DNA of 64,000 nucleotides from Polyangiaceae bacterium. Lineage in GTDB: Bacteria; Myxococcota_A; Polyangia; Polyangiales; Polyangiaceae. Positions 8,595 through 17,428 of this stretch are shown here, in pieces. Positions within the stretch are counted from its first letter, which is position 1; each line of letters opens with the position of its first letter. A program made the position numbers and the translations under genes. The notes under the pieces were generated by a model, which was not told the origin of the DNA, did no database searches, and saw only the letters and a program-made list of their open reading frames with translations. The DNA is taken from positions 1 to 64,000 of the forward strand of contig JAWKRG010000019.1 in assembly GCA_041389725.1 (NCBI GenBank), given 5' to 3'.

Positions 8595-9381
8595 ATGCGC
8601 AGCATGCTGTGGGTGGGCGCCCTCATATTGGGGGGATGCGGCGGTAGTTCAGGATCATCTGCGAGGCACCCTCGGCGGTTACCAGTACCTACCCACCAAC
8701 TTCGTCCAGTGCCTGGCCAACATTACCAACGGCTGCACTGGTGTTCTTGATTGCTACGGCCTCACGCCCAAGGGCAGCGCGGACACATGCGGAACTTGCA
8801 TCGGCAACGCAGCGGTGATTTGCCACGCGGATGGGAGCTACCTCTGGGACTGCACCAAGGCGGGTGGCACGTGCCAGGCAGGGGATTGCCAAGTACCGGG
8901 ACATCCGCCGTGCGACCTCGCGACCTTCCAAGAAGGCTGCGACCCCACAGGTCGGCCTGTCCATTGCGACGACCATGTCTACACCGGCCCGACCTGCGCG
9001 GATTTCGGCCTTCAGTGCACCTCGAACTTGGGGGCGACCGGGTGTGACGGCACCGGCGCATCGTGTGTCACCGAGACCAGCTACTTCGACATCCCGTACA
9101 CCGGCGTGTCCTGCAACGGCAACGTGCTCGACGCTTGCGTGCTCAGCAAGCGTGCGCTGCTCGACTGCTCCTGCTTCGGCCAGGGTTTCTCGTGCCAAAC
9201 GGCGCAGGGCGCTTCGTTCTGCGGTGCGGCAAGCGAGTGCGACCCCAAGAGTTATCCGAAGTCGTGCGACGGCGACTCGGTCGTGTTCTGCAACGCTGGC
9301 AAGTTGGTCCACGTCGCGTGCGCGGATCTCGGCTTCACCAAAGGATGCGCCAGCTCGGCGAAGATGGGATGCACGCCCTGA
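8595..9381 (+). CDS. Cys-rich lipoprotein with an apparent 1-nt frameshift
   Basis: ATG 8595 opens a textbook lipoprotein signal peptide (MRSMLWVGALILGGCGGSSG), but that frame stops soon after. The Cys-rich body (YLPTNFVQCLANITNGC to the stop at 9381) continues in the +1 frame and has no start or signal of its own. The join must lie near 8650-8665. The body has repeated modules C-N-G-N-V-L-D-A-C, D-C-S-C-F-G-Q-G-F-S-C and C-D-G-D-S-V-V-F-C, like those of the gene at 63228. The cause may be a recent mutation, a sequencing error or, less likely, recoding. Confidence 0.7.
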
Positions 9382-9497
9382 GCCCTTCCCAGTACTAGAG
9401 ACGCGACCCCTAGCCCTGATCGCCCGTTAGTGCTGCTCAGGTCGGTCCGCAGTCACGATTTGCCCGTATTGGCGTGGGTTTTGGGGGGACGGGAAAA

Positions 9498-9532
9498 TTT
9501 CGAAGGATTCGCTAGGCTGGGGGCATTCACTG
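9498..9532 (+). promoter_or_regulatory. Putative autoregulated ECF promoter, copy 1
   Basis: TTTCGAAGGAT (9498-9508), a 15-nt spacer, then CATTCACTG (9524-9532), ending 10 nt before the GTG of the ECF sigma gene. The same two blocks recur before the lipoprotein gene at 10982. Two-block shape, spacing and position suggest -35/-10 elements read by this sigma factor. Transcription would start within a few bases of the GTG, giving a nearly leaderless mRNA. Confidence 0.6.
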
Positions 9533-9542
9533 GGGTCGACCT

Positions 9543-10109
9543 GTGTTTTCCCTGATTCGAGCTCGCAAGTCCGAGGCGACGCCCCCGATGGGCGTCGACC
9601 TCACGACGCTTCATGCGGACCACGCGCCCTTCGTGTGGCGAAGCCTGCAGCGGCTCGGAGTGCGCGACGTGGATCTGGAGGACACGCTGCAAGAAGTATT
9701 CATCGTCGTGCACCGTCGCCTCGACAGCTTCGATGGGTCCTCGAAGCCCACCACTTGGTTGTTCGGGATCTGCTTGCGGATCGCCGCCGCCTATCATCGC
9801 CGCGCGCACCGACGGCACGAAGATCCGGTGGAAGACATGGATCGAGAACAGGATGGCGCCGCTGCCTCGCCCGAAGAACAGGCCACACGACGTGAAGCGG
9901 TGACGCGACTGCAACATGCCTTGGACGCCATGCCCCTCGACAAGCGGGCCGTGTTCGTCATGTTCGAGATTGATGGGATGAACTGTCAGGAGATTGCCTC
10001 GGTCTTGGATGTGCCTGTGGGCACGGTGTACTCGCGGCTGCACGCCGCGCGCAGCGAGTTTCAACGCTCCTTGCGTCGCGAAGACTTGAAATCCAGGGAG
10101 GCCTGCTGA
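9543..10109 (+). CDS. ECF-type RNA polymerase sigma factor
   Basis: A 188-residue sigma-70 family protein with only regions 2 and 4. Region 2 covers about 28-95 (LEDTLQEVFIVVHRRLDSFD, KPTTWLFGICLRIAAAYHRR). A short acidic linker (VEDMDREQDGAAASPEEQ) leads to region 4 at about 125-180 (LDAMPLDKRAVFVMFEIDGM, QEIASVLDVPVGTVYSRLHA), whose helix-turn-helix binds the -35 box. GTG start at 9543. The stop overlaps the next ATG (TGATG), coupling it to a membrane partner that is probably its anti-sigma factor. Confidence 0.95.
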   Translation: MFSLIRARKSEATPPMGVDLTTLHADHAPFVWRSLQRLGVRDVDLEDTLQEVFIVVHRRLDSFDGSSKPTTWLFGICLRIAAAYHRRAHRRHEDPVEDMDREQDGAAASPEEQATRREAVTRLQHALDAMPLDKRAVFVMFEIDGMNCQEIASVLDVPVGTVYSRLHAARSEFQRSLRREDLKSREAC

Positions 10110-10939
10110 TGAACGAACCGAAGCGCTGGCTCACGGATCCCGATGCCCCTGCAGACGCGGCGGAGCTCTTGCGGCTCGCGCGCCCCACGCGCGAGATGAC
10201 ACGCAATGAGATGGCGCGCTCTGCGCGGCGGCTAGGCCTGGTCACTACCGCGGCCGCCACCACGGTCTTTTCCCTCAAAGGCACGGCCATCGCAGGCTTG
10301 ATCGGAGCCGGCGCGGGCTTGGTGCTGTCCGTGGCGGCTACGCCGCTGTTTCATTCGGAGAAGTCGCCACGCGCTTCGACGCCGCCCCCCGCAGTCGTCG
10401 CGCAGAAAGCCGCCGTGGGTGCGGCGCCCGTCGCGGCGGCCAAACAGACGCTCGCCGCGGAAACCGCCCCCACCGCGACGTACGCGCCGCCGCTGCCCCC
10501 CGCGGAAGAGGCGGACACCCTTGGGCGCGAGACGGCGCTTCTCGATCGCGCGCGCGCCGCGCTCTCTGGAACACCGAGCACAGCCATCGAGCTGTTGAAC
10601 GAGCATGCGCGGCAGTTTCCCAAGGGAAAGCTCGGGCTCGAGCGTGAGCTACTACGCGTGGACGCCCTGCGTCGCACGAACCAGCGCGCCGCCGCTTTGA
10701 CGCTGGCGAAGCAGTTGCAGAGTCGCGCGGGTGCGCTCTATCAGCCGCGCCTTGAGCAGCTGATCCAGGAGCTCGAACCGAAGCGCAACATGGCGCCGCC
10801 CGTCGCGCATCCGACCGCCGCGCCGCGGTTGCCAACTGCGCCAACGACGATGTCTCCGCCGCAAACCCCGCCGGTGATCACCAACGCGCCGCCGGCCACT
10901 GCAGTTCCCAAGGCGAGTTTCGAACCGACGCCCGGTTGA
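10109..10939 (+). CDS. Membrane partner of the ECF factor (probable anti-sigma)
   Basis: A 276-residue protein translationally coupled to the sigma gene. A cytoplasmic N-terminus (about 1-45) with helical LLRLARPTREMTRNEMARSA is followed by one membrane segment (about 55-75, GTAIAGLIGAGAGLVLSVAA), a Pro/Ala-rich linker, and a periplasmic helical region (ELLNEHARQFPKGKLGLERE, LRRTNQRAAALTLAKQL) typical of TPR-like tails of myxobacterial ECF partners. No zinc-binding HxxxCxxC is present, so it is not a ZAS-type anti-sigma. Anti-sigma function is inferred from coupling and topology. Confidence 0.85.
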   Translation: MNEPKRWLTDPDAPADAAELLRLARPTREMTRNEMARSARRLGLVTTAAATTVFSLKGTAIAGLIGAGAGLVLSVAATPLFHSEKSPRASTPPPAVVAQKAAVGAAPVAAAKQTLAAETAPTATYAPPLPPAEEADTLGRETALLDRARAALSGTPSTAIELLNEHARQFPKGKLGLERELLRVDALRRTNQRAAALTLAKQLQSRAGALYQPRLEQLIQELEPKRNMAPPVAHPTAAPRLPTAPTTMSPPQTPPVITNAPPATAVPKASFEPTPG

Positions 10940-10944
10940 TCTTT

Positions 10945-10978
10945 TTTCGAAGGATCGCCGAGCACGCGACATTCACTG
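10945..10978 (+). promoter_or_regulatory. Putative ECF promoter, copy 2, before a lipoprotein gene
   Basis: TTTCGAAGGAT (10945-10955), a 14-nt spacer, then CATTCACTG (10970-10978), 3 nt before ATG 10982 (a second in-frame ATG lies at 10985). Both blocks are identical to those before the sigma gene, apart from one nucleotide of spacing. This suggests that the lipoprotein gene belongs to the regulon of the adjacent sigma factor and is read from a leaderless transcript. Confidence 0.6.
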
Positions 10979-10981
10979 AGC

Positions 10982-12340
10982 ATGATGACGCGCCTTTCCT
11001 TTTCTTTTCCTCTCATCCTCTTGGCCACGGGCTGCGGGATGGTCACCGAAATCGCCGAGTCCGAGGCTACCGGCGGAGCAGCCGGCGCGGCCGGTAGCGC
11101 CGGCAGTAGTGGCAGCGGTGGCAGTGCCGGCAGCGGCGGCGGCGGTGTCAGTGGCAGCGGTGGAGCCTCGGGCGGCAGTGCCGGCAACGCTCCCATCGAA
11201 GTCTGCGGAACCTTGAAGGGGTCGGCGCTGGCGCTTCCCCAGAACGCCTTGATCCCGACGATCCAGTCCGATCCAGTCGTTCTACGCCAGCACGGAAGCA
11301 ACACATATCGCGTGCTCTTCCGCGAAAAGAGCACGTTGGACCCGTCCCTGACCCCCGGGGTGCAGCACTCCTTCAGCGTGCCTGGCTCCTTTGCGGAGTG
11401 GCCGCAACCGAACCTCGTGCCGGAACCCATAAGCACGCCAGACTCGGCAAAGGCCGTCTACGCGCCGAGCCCCGAAGTGCCCTTCGCTGGTCTTGCTTAC
11501 TTCGATCAAGGGACTTTTCCAGAGACGGTAGTGCTGCGCGAAGGCGCGAGCTCGCTTCCGGTCAACAGCACCGAAAGTGTTCCCGCCTTCGTCCGCGCTG
11601 GAGACGAATCCTATCTAGCCGGCTACTCCGATCCGACCCGCACGCAACTGAGTGTGAGCAAGGCGCCCATCGACGGTTCCAAGGTCTTGTTCAATCTTCA
11701 GGTCGGCTGTGCAACGGAGCCGATCTTCGCTGAAGCAGTACACCACGGCGGTCGCTACTTGGTCGCGACCACGACGAGCCGGCCTTTCAACGGCTGCATG
11801 CTCGACGTCTTCGCCGACGGACCGCCCACCCGCATCCAGGTCGCCAGCATCGACGAGAAGGGCACCAACGTGACGCTGGTGCATGAGATCCAGGAGAGCA
11901 CTTCCATCGTCGCCATGCATCACGTCGCGACGCCGAGCGGTTCGTGGCTGATCTGGCAGACCGGCGATTCCGACTGCGCCCCTTCGGTGCAAGCGCAACG
12001 GCTCGACTTGCAGGGCAAACCCGTGGGCAGCGTTCAGCGCGTCAGCGCTGACTGCGAAGTGAGCGGAGCGTTTGGTGCCAGCGCCTTTGGCGAAGGCGCG
12101 GCGATCGCCTACTTCGACTTCAGCAAGAAGTCGCCCACGGTGGTCGTGCGCACCATCGGTTCCTCGAGCACGGATACCACTCCCCCCGCCTACGTCCACG
12201 AAGCCACTCCCTCACCCAACGCCGCCCTGGGCGCGCCCGCGCTGGCCGACGCTCAAGACGGCATGAGCCTCTTGGTCTCTTGGTCCGCCGGCGGCGACGC
12301 CGATCTGCAACTGCTCCAAGTCGGCTGCCCGATCAAGTGA
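10982..12340 (+). CDS. Gly-rich-linker lipoprotein, probable sigma target
   Basis: A 452-residue lipoprotein: signal peptide FPLILLATGC, then a Gly/Ser/Ala linker (about 25-75) and a large beta-rich domain. Recurrent strand text (YRVLFREKSTL, SYLAGYSDPTRTQLSVSKAP, GRYLVATTT, GSWLIWQTGDSDC, AIAYFDFSKKSPTVVVRTIG) at about 50-residue spacing is consistent with a beta-propeller. A few Cys may form disulphides. Family not recognised. It lies directly downstream of the ECF operon and shares its promoter-like motif, so an envelope-stress or surface-remodelling role is a reasonable inference. Confidence 0.85.
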   Translation: MMTRLSFSFPLILLATGCGMVTEIAESEATGGAAGAAGSAGSSGSGGSAGSGGGGVSGSGGASGGSAGNAPIEVCGTLKGSALALPQNALIPTIQSDPVVLRQHGSNTYRVLFREKSTLDPSLTPGVQHSFSVPGSFAEWPQPNLVPEPISTPDSAKAVYAPSPEVPFAGLAYFDQGTFPETVVLREGASSLPVNSTESVPAFVRAGDESYLAGYSDPTRTQLSVSKAPIDGSKVLFNLQVGCATEPIFAEAVHHGGRYLVATTTSRPFNGCMLDVFADGPPTRIQVASIDEKGTNVTLVHEIQESTSIVAMHHVATPSGSWLIWQTGDSDCAPSVQAQRLDLQGKPVGSVQRVSADCEVSGAFGASAFGEGAAIAYFDFSKKSPTVVVRTIGSSSTDTTPPAYVHEATPSPNAALGAPALADAQDGMSLLVSWSAGGDADLQLLQVGCPIK

Positions 12341-12452
12341 CGGAGCGCGATTCGGCCAGCTGAACTGCCGCGAGATGCGACTGAGCCTGCCCGGTGGCGC
12401 GTTTGCGATGAGGGCGTTTCCCACGTTCACCGCCGTCTGACACGAACTGCAC

Positions 12453-13037
12453 TCAGTTCGAGCAGGCGGATGGTGGCATGTCGCAGTTGGTGATCGCGCA
12501 CGACACGAGATCGGCACACTGAGAGTTGACCGAGCACGCGGCGCAGGAAGGTGGAGCATCGCCACAGCCGTTCAGACACTCCGACATGCTCATCTGCGGA
12601 CAACAAGTGGAGAGCTTCTGGCAGGCGGCGCTGCAGTCGACGTTCGAGCCGCCACCGCCGCCACCGGTTCCCGGATTGGTACAGGCGCCACTGCTACAGG
12701 AGCCAGACCAGTTGCATGTCCCCGCGGAGCTGGAGCAAGTGCCACTGGCGCTGGTGCCGCTCAGACTCCCCGAGCAGCTATCCGAACCATCGCCAAAGCT
12801 GATGCTGCTTCCGCTCACCGAGCCGTTGTAGGTGGTCCCGGTCGGGGAGCAACTCAGCGTGACGTTGCATCCGCTCTGCGAGACGGTGCACGACGTGTCT
12901 TGGCAAGTGCCACTCAGGGTCCAGCTCCCAGACACGCTCGGGCAGCTGCCGCCCCCGCCATTCGAACTGCCGCTGCTGCATGCCAACGCACACCCGAGCG
13001 CGCACACGCTCGCCACAACAAGATTCCGCAATCGCAT
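12453..13037 (-). CDS. Small Ser/Cys-rich lipoprotein
   Basis: A 194-residue lipoprotein from ATG 13037 (signal peptide LVVASVCALGCALAC). The middle (about 30-115) is Ser/Gly/Thr/Cys-rich with short strand repeats (SGSWTLSGTCQDTSCTVSQS, SGSLSGTSASGTC). A Gly linker precedes a Cys-dense C-terminal domain (VDCSAACQKLSTCCPQMSMS, ECLNGCGDAPPSCAACS) with about ten Cys. The C-terminal pattern recurs in myxobacterial secreted proteins. Function unknown; probably a disulphide-stabilised surface protein. Confidence 0.8.
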   Translation of the reverse strand: MRLRNLVVASVCALGCALACSSGSSNGGGGSCPSVSGSWTLSGTCQDTSCTVSQSGCNVTLSCSPTGTTYNGSVSGSSISFGDGSDSCSGSLSGTSASGTCSSSAGTCNWSGSCSSGACTNPGTGGGGGGSNVDCSAACQKLSTCCPQMSMSECLNGCGDAPPSCAACSVNSQCADLVSCAITNCDMPPSACSN

Positions 13038-13261
13038 GGTCGCCTCCGATCGTGGATGCCGCATCACGTCCGGCGTGACGCGCACGATCTCTGCCTATAC
13101 GTCCCGGTCTGCGGGAGTCCATTGACATCTGTCATCGCTTGGCAGCGTCGAATCGTGGATGCGCGGATCTTCGACAGCGTCGATGCGAGCGCACGGCGAC
13201 GGAGCTGCAGTGGCGAACGGGGTGGGCCTGCTTTGGAACCTGGTTGGGTGCCCCTGAAGAT

Positions 13262-14524
13262 CTAGCTTCCCGCTGGGATGGCGACGATGACGATGGTGTT
13301 GTTGTGGTAGCCGTCGAGTCGGCCTGGGTCGCGCGCGATCTCCCCGTAGCTGGAGAAGCCCGCGAAGGGAACGCCGGGAAACACGTCGCGGATCACCGCG
13401 ACTTCGCGCTCGTACTGATCGCCCAAGGTCATGCCGCGGCACACGCAGCTGAATACGAGTAGGCCAGCGGCAGGTTTGCCGCCGAGGCCGGCCTTTGCCT
13501 GTTCGGCCGCCTCGCGCGCGGCCTCCAGGATGCCGTCGGGATTGCCGCGGACGATGCAGACTTGGGCGCCCTCGGGCACTTCTCCAGCAAAGAACACAGC
13601 GCCATCATCGAGGGCTCGCAGGCCGGCGCGCACGCGTACGATCTGGTCGAAGAGCAGCACGCCCAGCTCGTTTTCGACGAGGAACTGTCCGGTGGGCGTG
13701 CTCTCCAGATCGATGCCTTGCTCGGCTGCGTAGGAGCGATACGCCTCCATTGCGCTGCGACCATCGAGCTGATGCACCACGTTCCCGGTCGCCTTCGTCA
13801 CCGTCATGCGGTGGGAGGTCGACGCGAGGCCATGGGCGAGGCCCACGCCCCAGGGAAGCGGGGACCAGAAGTGCACCGCGAGTACGCCGCCCTCGGCGAC
13901 GCCGCCGCCGCTGGCGACGACCGTGCGCACCAGGTTGCCTTCATCCGCAGCTCCAGCGCCCACGACCACGTGATCCTCGGGCAAGTGCTTGCGGATCTGC
14001 ACGACCAACTGCTCGAACACCGGTGACAGGCCGTCGCCAAGGAGCACACAGGCGGCGTGGCGCCGTCCTCGCGCGCGATTCTCCGCGCTCTGCGCACCCG
14101 GAGTCGCGCAGATATCGTCCAGCGTCTGCTTCGCGTCTTTGCCCAGGCGTCGCGCCTCCGTCAGCAGACAACGACTCTCGGGGGCGCTCATGAGTAGCAG
14201 CGCCAGCCCACGACGCGTCAGCCCGCGATCCGTGATCTCGCCAGCGCTCGTCGCCGCCGCGATGAGGACGTTCGGCAGCTGCTGTTGGACAACCGCGATG
14301 ACCTTCGCGAGGTCATGCCGCGGCGATGCAAAGACGAAGCAGACGTCGGCCGTGCGGTCTCCCAGGGCGGAGATAGCCATGTCCAACGCCTCTTGCGTTG
14401 CCGCGCGAGAATCCGCTGCGACGGATGCACCACTTCCACAAACGGTAGTCAACGAAGCCGACCCCTCATTTCGGCGAGCGCTCAGCGCTCCAGCAGAGGA
14501 TAGGACCGAACCGCGCCAACGCAA
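13262..14524 (-). CDS. Stand-alone FIST-domain protein
   Basis: A 420-residue soluble protein of FIST_N plus FIST_C type, a sensory domain thought to bind small ligands such as amino acids. FIST_N spans about 45-225 (ALGDRTADVCFVFASPRHD, LIAAATSAGEITDRG, HVVVGAGAADEGN) and FIST_C about 240-400 (MEAYRSYAAEQGIDLE, GAQVCIVRGNPDGILEAA, LLVFSCVCRGMTLGDQYERE, VPFAGFSSYGEIA). There is no kinase, GGDEF or methyl-accepting output domain. The first about 24 residues are unlike the family, and a TTG at 14452 is an alternative start. No partner gene adjoins it. Confidence 0.9.
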   Translation of the reverse strand: MRWRGSVLSSAGALSARRNEGSASLTTVCGSGASVAADSRAATQEALDMAISALGDRTADVCFVFASPRHDLAKVIAVVQQQLPNVLIAAATSAGEITDRGLTRRGLALLLMSAPESRCLLTEARRLGKDAKQTLDDICATPGAQSAENRARGRRHAACVLLGDGLSPVFEQLVVQIRKHLPEDHVVVGAGAADEGNLVRTVVASGGGVAEGGVLAVHFWSPLPWGVGLAHGLASTSHRMTVTKATGNVVHQLDGRSAMEAYRSYAAEQGIDLESTPTGQFLVENELGVLLFDQIVRVRAGLRALDDGAVFFAGEVPEGAQVCIVRGNPDGILEAAREAAEQAKAGLGGKPAAGLLVFSCVCRGMTLGDQYEREVAVIRDVFPGVPFAGFSSYGEIARDPGRLDGYHNNTIVIVAIPAGS

Positions 14525-14602
14525 AGGGTGCGCGTCGCTGACCCCTCGTTCATGTGCCGCGACGGTTGACGGACGCCGGCAGCAGGCTCACCTTCACGCA
14601 CG

Positions 14603-16021
14603 ATGTCGAGCCGCCTGCACGCCTTGATCTCACTGGCTTTTGTCGCCTGCACTCCAGCCCAAACACCCCCACCGGCCACGACCTCGCCCGCGAGTTCTGC
14701 GATTGTAGAACCACAGACGCCCGAGGTGGTTGCGGTGGATCCCGCCGGCACTCCGCCACCCGAGGAAGCGCAGGTGGCGACTGTGGCCGTCGGGGAGATC
14801 GCCAACGCCGAGGGCTGGAGCACCTTTCACGGTGGAGGCGATCGCACTGGGGCCAGCGCAGCGCCCGTGGTGACGGCGCCGCGCGTGCTTTGGTCGACGC
14901 AAGTCGGCATTCAGGGTTGGCTCAATGGTCCGATCGTACTTGGGGATCAGTTGGTGGTCGTGCCCAGTTCAGGCGCCGCGCACAATCAACCCGACCCCGA
15001 AGACGGCGTGTATGCGCTCGACTTCAAGACCGGGCGGCGCGCGTGGTTCGCGCACTTCGACCAGGACGCCAATGGCGTGGCGGCCGACGCGAGTCGTGCA
15101 TATGCAACCAGCGACGACGGCAATGTGTACGCTCTGGAGCTGCGCACCGGCAAAGTCGTTTGGAAGCAGAGCGGCAAAGGAAAGATGTACAGCTTTCCAC
15201 TGCTCGTCGACGGCAAGGTCGTAGTGGGCGACGGCAACGGCAATCTACATGCTTTCGCCGCGGCGGACGGCAAGCCGCTGTGGAGTCGTGGATTCATCGG
15301 CGCGATTCGTGGTGGAGCGTCCACGGACGGGTCGAGTCTCTACGTCACCAGCCAGGGCGGCGACGTGGCAAAGCTGGGCTTCGACGGCAAGGTGCTGTGG
15401 AAGAAGCGAGTGATGCGCCCGGCCTGGAACAACCAAGGCCCGCCCGATGCGATCGAGGTGTACGCGCCACCCGTGCTCAGCGGAGGCTTGCTGATCGTGA
15501 CCTTTGCTCGGGACACCTACTACAAGGACGTTCCTGCGTTGCTGGCGCTGGATCCCCGCTCGGGCGCCGAACGCTGGCGCGCCAAGGGCCCGGGGGATTG
15601 GGGCAACTTGCGCATGGCCCCGGCGAGCTCCACGGGCGCGCTGGTGTACGCAGAGCCCTACTCGGGTGACATCGTGGGCGTGGCGCAGACGACCGGTCGA
15701 GTGCTGTGGCGAAAGACCGTTGGGCCTTGCTTCTTCCCAAGTTGGTCATCCGCGGCAGTTGCGGGCGACGTTGCCTATGTGGCGCGCTTCGACGGCACCC
15801 TGCACGCGGTGCGCGCGGCGAGTGGGAAAGAACTGTGGCAGGTCTACCTCGGTGACCGCCGCTACGCTGGGAAGGGCCGTCCGAAGTTCCCTGCTAGCAA
15901 GTATGGATGCGAATGGAAGGTGCCCGTCGGGCACCCGATCTACTCACCCGTTGCCATCGCCAAGGACGGGACGATCCTCGTGGGCAGCGGGGAGGGGTTT
16001 CTGTACGCCATCGGAAACTGA
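14603..16021 (+). CDS. PQQ-type beta-propeller lipoprotein
   Basis: A 472-residue lipoprotein (LISLAFVAC, Cys near 16) with a Pro/Ala-rich spacer to about residue 60 and then repeated PQQ-like propeller blades: VYALDFKTGRRAWFAHFDQD, VYALELRTGKVVWKQSGKG, LHAFAAADGKPLWSRGF, ALDPRSGAERWRAKG, LHAVRAASGKELW. The W-at-turn, A-x-D/T-G-K motifs match the repeat seen in BamB and PQQ dehydrogenases, but no PQQ-binding cysteine pair is evident. Likely a periplasmic scaffold or binding protein. Its last 78 nt overlap the convergent gene ending at 15944. Confidence 0.9.
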   Translation: MSSRLHALISLAFVACTPAQTPPPATTSPASSAIVEPQTPEVVAVDPAGTPPPEEAQVATVAVGEIANAEGWSTFHGGGDRTGASAAPVVTAPRVLWSTQVGIQGWLNGPIVLGDQLVVVPSSGAAHNQPDPEDGVYALDFKTGRRAWFAHFDQDANGVAADASRAYATSDDGNVYALELRTGKVVWKQSGKGKMYSFPLLVDGKVVVGDGNGNLHAFAAADGKPLWSRGFIGAIRGGASTDGSSLYVTSQGGDVAKLGFDGKVLWKKRVMRPAWNNQGPPDAIEVYAPPVLSGGLLIVTFARDTYYKDVPALLALDPRSGAERWRAKGPGDWGNLRMAPASSTGALVYAEPYSGDIVGVAQTTGRVLWRKTVGPCFFPSWSSAAVAGDVAYVARFDGTLHAVRAASGKELWQVYLGDRRYAGKGRPKFPASKYGCEWKVPVGHPIYSPVAIAKDGTILVGSGEGFLYAIGN

Positions 16022-17269
16022 AGGCGGCACGGCCGTCCCCGGAGTGGGCACCCACTCCAGAGGATCCTTCTTCACGCCGCCACTCTCGATCGTGTCAAGG
16101 CCCTCGAAGGTGTCCTTCGTGGTGGGCTCCCCAGCGACGACGCCAACGTCTAGGGTCGCGGCCACTTCCGGCTCTTCGTCACCACCGCCCAGCTTCGGCG
16201 CCGGTGTGTTCGGCACGTTGCGGTCCATGAGTGGTGTGTTCCAAGCCGTCTCCACGATCCCAAGGGCTCGCTTGATGAGTGGAATGTGGGCGCAGTGGGC
16301 ATACTCGTTGGTTCCCGCGTAGGACCATAGGTGAAATCCCTGCTGATCTGCGCCGGATTTCTGATGGAACTTGCCGGCCGTCTCCGGCACGGGAGTGCGC
16401 GACAGGCCAAGCTCGTGCAGCAAGAGGTCCGCCGTCGAACTGGTGGAAGGGTACTTCTCCGGATCTACGCCGGAATGGCTGAAGATGAAGATCTTCTCGC
16501 CGTGCAGCGCCTTCTTTGCGAATTCGAAAGTGGGGGTCAGGGTCTGGCTGGTCAGTGACCGCAGCGATCCGTCACGTTTCGGTGCTGCTGGGTTCCAGGC
16601 TGCGTGCAACCCGTCTAGCAAGATCACGGCATCGACGCGCTCGTCACCGTGTTTTAGGATCTCGTTCACCGCGCCGTAGCCGGCACTCCACGCGGAGAGT
16701 CCGACGTGACGGATGTGAGCGCCTTCGTCGTGGGTGTGCTGCTTCAACGCGCCTTCGATGGAGCGCAAGAGCGTGGGGAACACATCGGATCGTTCGAAGG
16801 CCTTGGAGTACGGGCCGCTGCCCAAACCTTTGTCGATGCCGACGTAGGCGATTCCACCAGCGACTTGGACGACGGTCTTGCGCACGGCCGAGTGTCCGTG
16901 AAAGTGAATGAGTACGTCAAAACCCATGTCCGCCGTGTGCCCGCCCTTTTGCGGAATGGCGATGCGCCCCATGCTGAGGTTGCGATAGGGCGCGTAGGGC
17001 CCCAGGCCCATCGGGTCGTGGGGATTGCACTCGTGAAAGCCTTTCGCGCGCAGCGCGTCCGTGAGCGCCTCGGGCGACAGATCCGGACGCGTCTGCGCGG
17101 CCGTCACCTTCAGATGCGGAGGGACGCGCAGCCGTGCGAGCATCACTGAGGCTCCAGCACTGCCGCCTACGGCCACGGCCAGCGCCGCGGCGCCGATGCC
17201 GATGCCGGCAACCGTGAGGGCACGCCGGTAGATCTCCGCGTCCGACGGGGGCTTGGGGCGAGTAGCCAA
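15944..17269 (-). CDS. Alpha/beta-hydrolase-like exported or membrane-anchored protein
   Basis: About 441 residues from TTG 17269; the long upstream extension of the frame is antisense to the kinase gene and is rejected. One N-terminal hydrophobic segment (TVAGIGIGAAALAVAVGGSA) acts as a signal or anchor. The globular part shows FDVLIHFHGHS (oxyanion-side strand), GGIAYVGIDKG, HVGLSAWSAGYGAV (a GxSxG-like nucleophile elbow reading AWSAG), and VILLDGLHAAW. This looks like a serine-esterase fold; the canonical first Gly of the elbow is Ala. Divergent from the kinase operon at 17429. Confidence 0.78.
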   Translation of the reverse strand: MATRPKPPSDAEIYRRALTVAGIGIGAAALAVAVGGSAGASVMLARLRVPPHLKVTAAQTRPDLSPEALTDALRAKGFHECNPHDPMGLGPYAPYRNLSMGRIAIPQKGGHTADMGFDVLIHFHGHSAVRKTVVQVAGGIAYVGIDKGLGSGPYSKAFERSDVFPTLLRSIEGALKQHTHDEGAHIRHVGLSAWSAGYGAVNEILKHGDERVDAVILLDGLHAAWNPAAPKRDGSLRSLTSQTLTPTFEFAKKALHGEKIFIFSHSGVDPEKYPSTSSTADLLLHELGLSRTPVPETAGKFHQKSGADQQGFHLWSYAGTNEYAHCAHIPLIKRALGIVETAWNTPLMDRNVPNTPAPKLGGGDEEPEVAATLDVGVVAGEPTTKDTFEGLDTIESGGVKKDPLEWVPTPGTAVPPSVSDGVQKPLPAAHEDRPVLGDGNG

Positions 17270-17428
17270 GGCGGACCAGTGTATCCGCGAGTCGGCGAAT
17301 GGAAAGGGAAGGAGCGCTTTTCTAGCGCTACTGGAACCGCGCTGGACGAAAGAAGTGAGGAATTGCTGGGTTCGGCTGGCGGCCGCGCTCCAGCTCCCCC
17401 ACGCTTCGCTATAGAACGGGGTCTCATC

